Assembly: GCA_003152975.1 (NCBI GenBank)
Contig: PMBP01000183.1
Coordinates: 497 to 7,823 of the forward strand
Origin: Phycisphaerales bacterium
Lineage (GTDB): Bacteria; Planctomycetota; Phycisphaerae; Sedimentisphaerales; Anaerohalosphaeraceae
Length of the DNA: 7,327 bases
Direction: 5' to 3'
Made by a program: the position numbers and the translations under genes. Shown piece after piece: positions 5,443 through 7,327 of this stretch; the first letter of the stretch is position 1, and each line of letters starts with the position of its first letter. The notes under the pieces were generated by a model that saw only the letters and a list, made by a program, of their open reading frames with translations, searched no databases and was not told the origin of the DNA.

Positions 5443-6510
5443 CTACGGGATCAGGGTCTCGCCCTCGCTCGCCGTCGGCTGCGGCAGGGGGGTATCGATT
5501 GCCGATGTCCCCATGGCCGCTGGCTTGGCAGGTAACTCGATGATCGGGATTCGGGGTTGACTCGCCTCAGCCATTCCGGCCTCGGAGGTCGGACTTTCGA
5601 GGGACTCGTCGTCGAATTCGTCGTCGAAAATCAGATCATCTTCCGACAGATTCTCGTCTTCATCCTCGATTACGGAAATCGATGAGACAGCCGCTTGGGG
5701 TTCTGCCAGGGGTTTTTGATCGTGGGCCGATTCGGCTTCCGTCGCATAAATGGCCTTGGGTACCGCCTGCTCGGCCGGTTCGTCGGTCAGCGCTCGGACC
5801 AGGATTGTCCCCTTCGCCTCGGGCTGCTCGGCCCAGATCAGCCGCATACGGATCAACTCGAGCATCCCCAGAAACAACCCGATCATCACCAGCCGGTTGC
5901 CGCGGTCTTTGAATATCAGCTCCATCGATAGCGGCCCTTCGGTCTGCAGCCGATGCAGGATCTCGATCTGGTACAGGTCGATCGGCGTATCGTCGGTGAT
6001 GTGCTCGTAGCTTTGGTAATGCCCGACGCTCTTGAGGATACCATCGAAGGCCTCCAGCAGCGTCCAGATACTGACCTGATCGAGGTCGATCTCCGGCTCG
6101 GCGCTGTCCTTGAGGCCCGCCAGAATCATGTCCGGCCGCGTGAAGCGGTCGCCGCGGATCTCCGCCGATTCCTCCAGCAGGTTGGCCGCATCCTTGAATT
6201 TCTTGTACTCCAGCAACTGGCGAACCAGCTCCGCCCGCGGATCGATCGTCGTCGCTTCGCCCTCCTCGTCCGTCGACGCCGCCGGCAACAACATTGCCGA
6301 CTTGATCTCCATCAACGACGCCGCCATCACCAGAAAATCCCCCGCCAGGTCGATGTCCATCTCCTTGAGCAACTCCAGGTACTGGATGTATTGCGCCGTG
6401 ACTCGCGCGATGGGGATATCGTAGATATCGACCTCTTCCTTGCGGACCAGGTACAGCAACAGATCCAGCGGCCCGGAAAAGACCTCCAGATTGACCCGAT
6501 ACTCGCTCAC
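5443..6510 (-). CDS. scpA: Segregation and condensation protein A with acidic C-terminal tail
   Basis: ScpA is the kleisin that bridges SMC heads and binds ScpB in the cytoplasmic SMC-ScpAB complex, which organises and separates chromosomes. The N-terminal domain is very typical: residues 7-29 contain NLEVFSGPLDLLLYLVRKEE and VDIYDIPIARVTAQYIQYL follows. After it come DLAGDFLVMAASLMEIKSAMLLP (55-77) and a linker with DPRAELVRQLLEYKKFKDAA (90-109). The C-terminal winged helix spans about 173-230, with FKDRGNRLVMIGLFLGMLELIRM-type sequence that would contact the SMC head. The usual protein ends near residue 240-270; this one has 355, with an acidic, low-complexity tail including EDEDENLSEDDLIFDDEFDD (282-301) and a Pro-rich end. 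The start is a GTG at 6510 whose first four bases overlap the stop of the preceding gene (GTGA), implying translational coupling. scpB is not in the window. Confidence 0.95.
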   Translation of the reverse strand: MSEYRVNLEVFSGPLDLLLYLVRKEEVDIYDIPIARVTAQYIQYLELLKEMDIDLAGDFLVMAASLMEIKSAMLLPAASTDEEGEATTIDPRAELVRQLLEYKKFKDAANLLEESAEIRGDRFTRPDMILAGLKDSAEPEIDLDQVSIWTLLEAFDGILKSVGHYQSYEHITDDTPIDLYQIEILHRLQTEGPLSMELIFKDRGNRLVMIGLFLGMLELIRMRLIWAEQPEAKGTILVRALTDEPAEQAVPKAIYATEAESAHDQKPLAEPQAAVSSISVIEDEDENLSEDDLIFDDEFDDESLESPTSEAGMAEASQPRIPIIELPAKPAAMGTSAIDTPLPQPTASEGETLIP

Positions 6511-6776
6511 CGGGTCTCGTCCTCGAGATCGTCGAGACCCTCAAAATCTCCAGATTCCTGCTCCATTTCGTCCAGGATCTGCTTGGCCTTTTCGACATCC
6601 CCGGCCAGAACTTGCAGCCGGAGCCGAACCTCCTGCAATGGCGGCATATTGGCCACCAGGTCCCCGCCCAGGACCACCGCCCGGATTCCGCCAGTCTCCA
6701 ACGCTACCCGTGCGATTTCCGCGTCGAAGTCGTTTTCAAATTCCGCTACCGTTACAAGAGCTTCTTTGTCTCGCAT
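6507..6776 (-). CDS. DUF2007-like small protein (putative prokaryotic signal-transducing domain)
   Basis: This small cytoplasmic protein of 89 residues has no signal peptide or membrane segment. Its pattern is an opening beta strand (EALVTVAEF), then a helix with FDAEIARVALETGGIRAVV, a central Leu/Pro-containing segment and RLRLQVLAGDVEKAKQIL. This matches the DUF2007 ('putative prokaryotic signal transducing protein') fold, in which the phrase 'A.iar..Le..GI.a.v' recurs. The C-terminus is acidic (EGLDDLEDETR). The molecular role of the family is not established, and I give none. The ATG at 6776 is two bases after the trpS stop, and the stop overlaps the scpA GTG, so it is the middle gene of an operon. 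A longer in-frame version starting at 7004 would overlap most of trpS and has no family resemblance there. Confidence 0.75.
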   Translation of the reverse strand: MRDKEALVTVAEFENDFDAEIARVALETGGIRAVVLGGDLVANMPPLQEVRLRLQVLAGDVEKAKQILDEMEQESGDFEGLDDLEDETR

Positions 6777-6778
6777 GT

Positions 6779-7327
6779 TCAAAACCCCAATCCAGTGACT
6801 TGTCGAACCGCATCCATGGTTTTCCGGGCGACGGCCCGGGCCCGTTTGCCGCCGTCGGCCAGGACCTGCAGCACCCCGTCCCGATCCTTTTCGAGCTGGG
6901 CCCGCTTCTCGCGATACGGCCGGAAATACTGCTGCATCAGCTCCACAACCCGCTTCTTGATCGTGCCATATCCCGTTCCGCCCTTGCGATATTTTTCTTC
7001 CCATTCCTTCGTTTCATCCTGCGTTGCCGCCAGCTTCAGCAAAGCGAATATGTTACAGGTGTCCGGGTCCTTCGGGTCCTCGACCGGTGTCGAGTCGGTC
7101 ACCATCTTCATGATTTTATTCTTGACCGAGATTTCCGGCTCGAAAATCTCGATGGTGTTGCCGTAGCTTTTGCTCATCTTGCGGCCGTCAAGCCCCGGCA
7201 CCACCGCCACCGATTCGAGGATGTAGTCCTTCGGGATCGTCAGCGTCTCGCCGTAGATGGAGTTGAACTTCAACGCTATGTCGCGGGTGACCTCGATGTG
7301 CTGCTTCTGGTCGGCCCCGACCGGCAC
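6779..7327 (-). CDS. trpS: Tryptophanyl-tRNA synthetase, C-terminal part (cut by window edge)
   Basis: This is the class I aminoacyl-tRNA synthetase that attaches tryptophan to tRNA-Trp. The window holds the last 182 residues; the N-terminal Rossmann half with the HIGH-type motif lies beyond base 7327. The first residues, VPVGADQKQHIEVTRDIA, are the conserved segment of TrpS near the tryptophan/ATP site. The KMSKS loop is intact at window residues 50-54 within GRKMSKSYGN. The anticodon-binding helical region follows, with DPKDPDTCNIFALLKL, the GYGTIKKRVVELM segment and the closing KRARAVARKTMDAVRQVTGL, all normal for the family. The GTG at the very edge encodes an internal Val, not the start. 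The stop is two bases before the next gene's ATG, so it is the first visible gene of the trpS / DUF2007-like / scpA operon. Confidence 0.96.
   Translation of the reverse strand: MPVGADQKQHIEVTRDIALKFNSIYGETLTIPKDYILESVAVVPGLDGRKMSKSYGNTIEIFEPEISVKNKIMKMVTDSTPVEDPKDPDTCNIFALLKLAATQDETKEWEEKYRKGGTGYGTIKKRVVELMQQYFRPYREKRAQLEKDRDGVLQVLADGGKRARAVARKTMDAVRQVTGLGF

Noticed and set aside
5953..6798. Plus-strand open frame of 281 codons opposite scpA and the small operon gene
   Set aside because: It spans two real genes on the other strand and is made of Arg/Gln/Leu-rich shadow sequence without any motif.
6777..7004. N-terminal extension of the small operon gene starting at 7004
   Set aside because: The extra residues overlap trpS in another frame and are low complexity. 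The ATG at 6776 gives exactly the family-like domain.

Overview
The window is GC-rich bacterial DNA with seven protein-coding genes: two are cut by the window edges and five are complete. The carbohydrate-porin-type outer-membrane protein and the signal-peptide and Tat-exported proteins point to a diderm (Gram-negative-type) bacterium. The trpS / DUF2007-like / scpA gene order, the secreted protein combining a discoidin-like domain with a basic-secretory-protein (BSP) peptidase domain, and the periplasmic [NiFe] hydrogenase together suggest a Planctomycetota lineage, perhaps an anaerobic Phycisphaerae. That placement is inference from gene content; no marker in the window proves it.

Layout. 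Positions 1-1077 (minus) hold the N-terminal 359 codons of an OprB-type porin. Positions 1078-1438 are a divergent intergenic region with a plausible sigma-70-type promoter pointing right. Positions 1439-2848 (plus) encode a secreted putative zinc metallopeptidase. A 69-bp convergent gap follows, with an imperfect hairpin that could terminate transcription from both sides and a 14-bp tandem repeat that runs over the stop codon of the next gene. Positions 2918-4309 and 4353-5258 (both minus, small subunit transcribed first) encode the large and small subunits of a Tat-exported [NiFe] hydrogenase. Positions 5259-5442 are a short gap. Positions 5443-7327 (minus) hold a tightly packed operon with transcription order trpS (partial), a DUF2007-like gene, then scpA. 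The genes are separated by 2 bp and then overlap by 4 bp.

How the genes work together. The two hydrogenase genes form a unit: the small subunit carries the twin-arginine signal and three Fe-S clusters, and the large subunit carries the Ni-Fe site. The complex should act in the periplasm, most likely oxidising H2 and passing electrons to a periplasmic carrier not encoded here. Unusual points are a large subunit that stops four residues after the last metal-binding His, so it has almost no maturation extension; a fourth Cys at the medial cluster; and a small subunit ending in an Arg/Gly tail instead of a membrane anchor. The trpS / DUF2007 / scpA operon is housekeeping (tRNA charging and chromosome condensation). 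Its ScpA has an acidic C-terminal tail of about 110 residues. The porin and the secreted peptidase are envelope or extracellular functions divergently arranged around a shared upstream region. I found no mobile element, CRISPR array, tRNA or rRNA.
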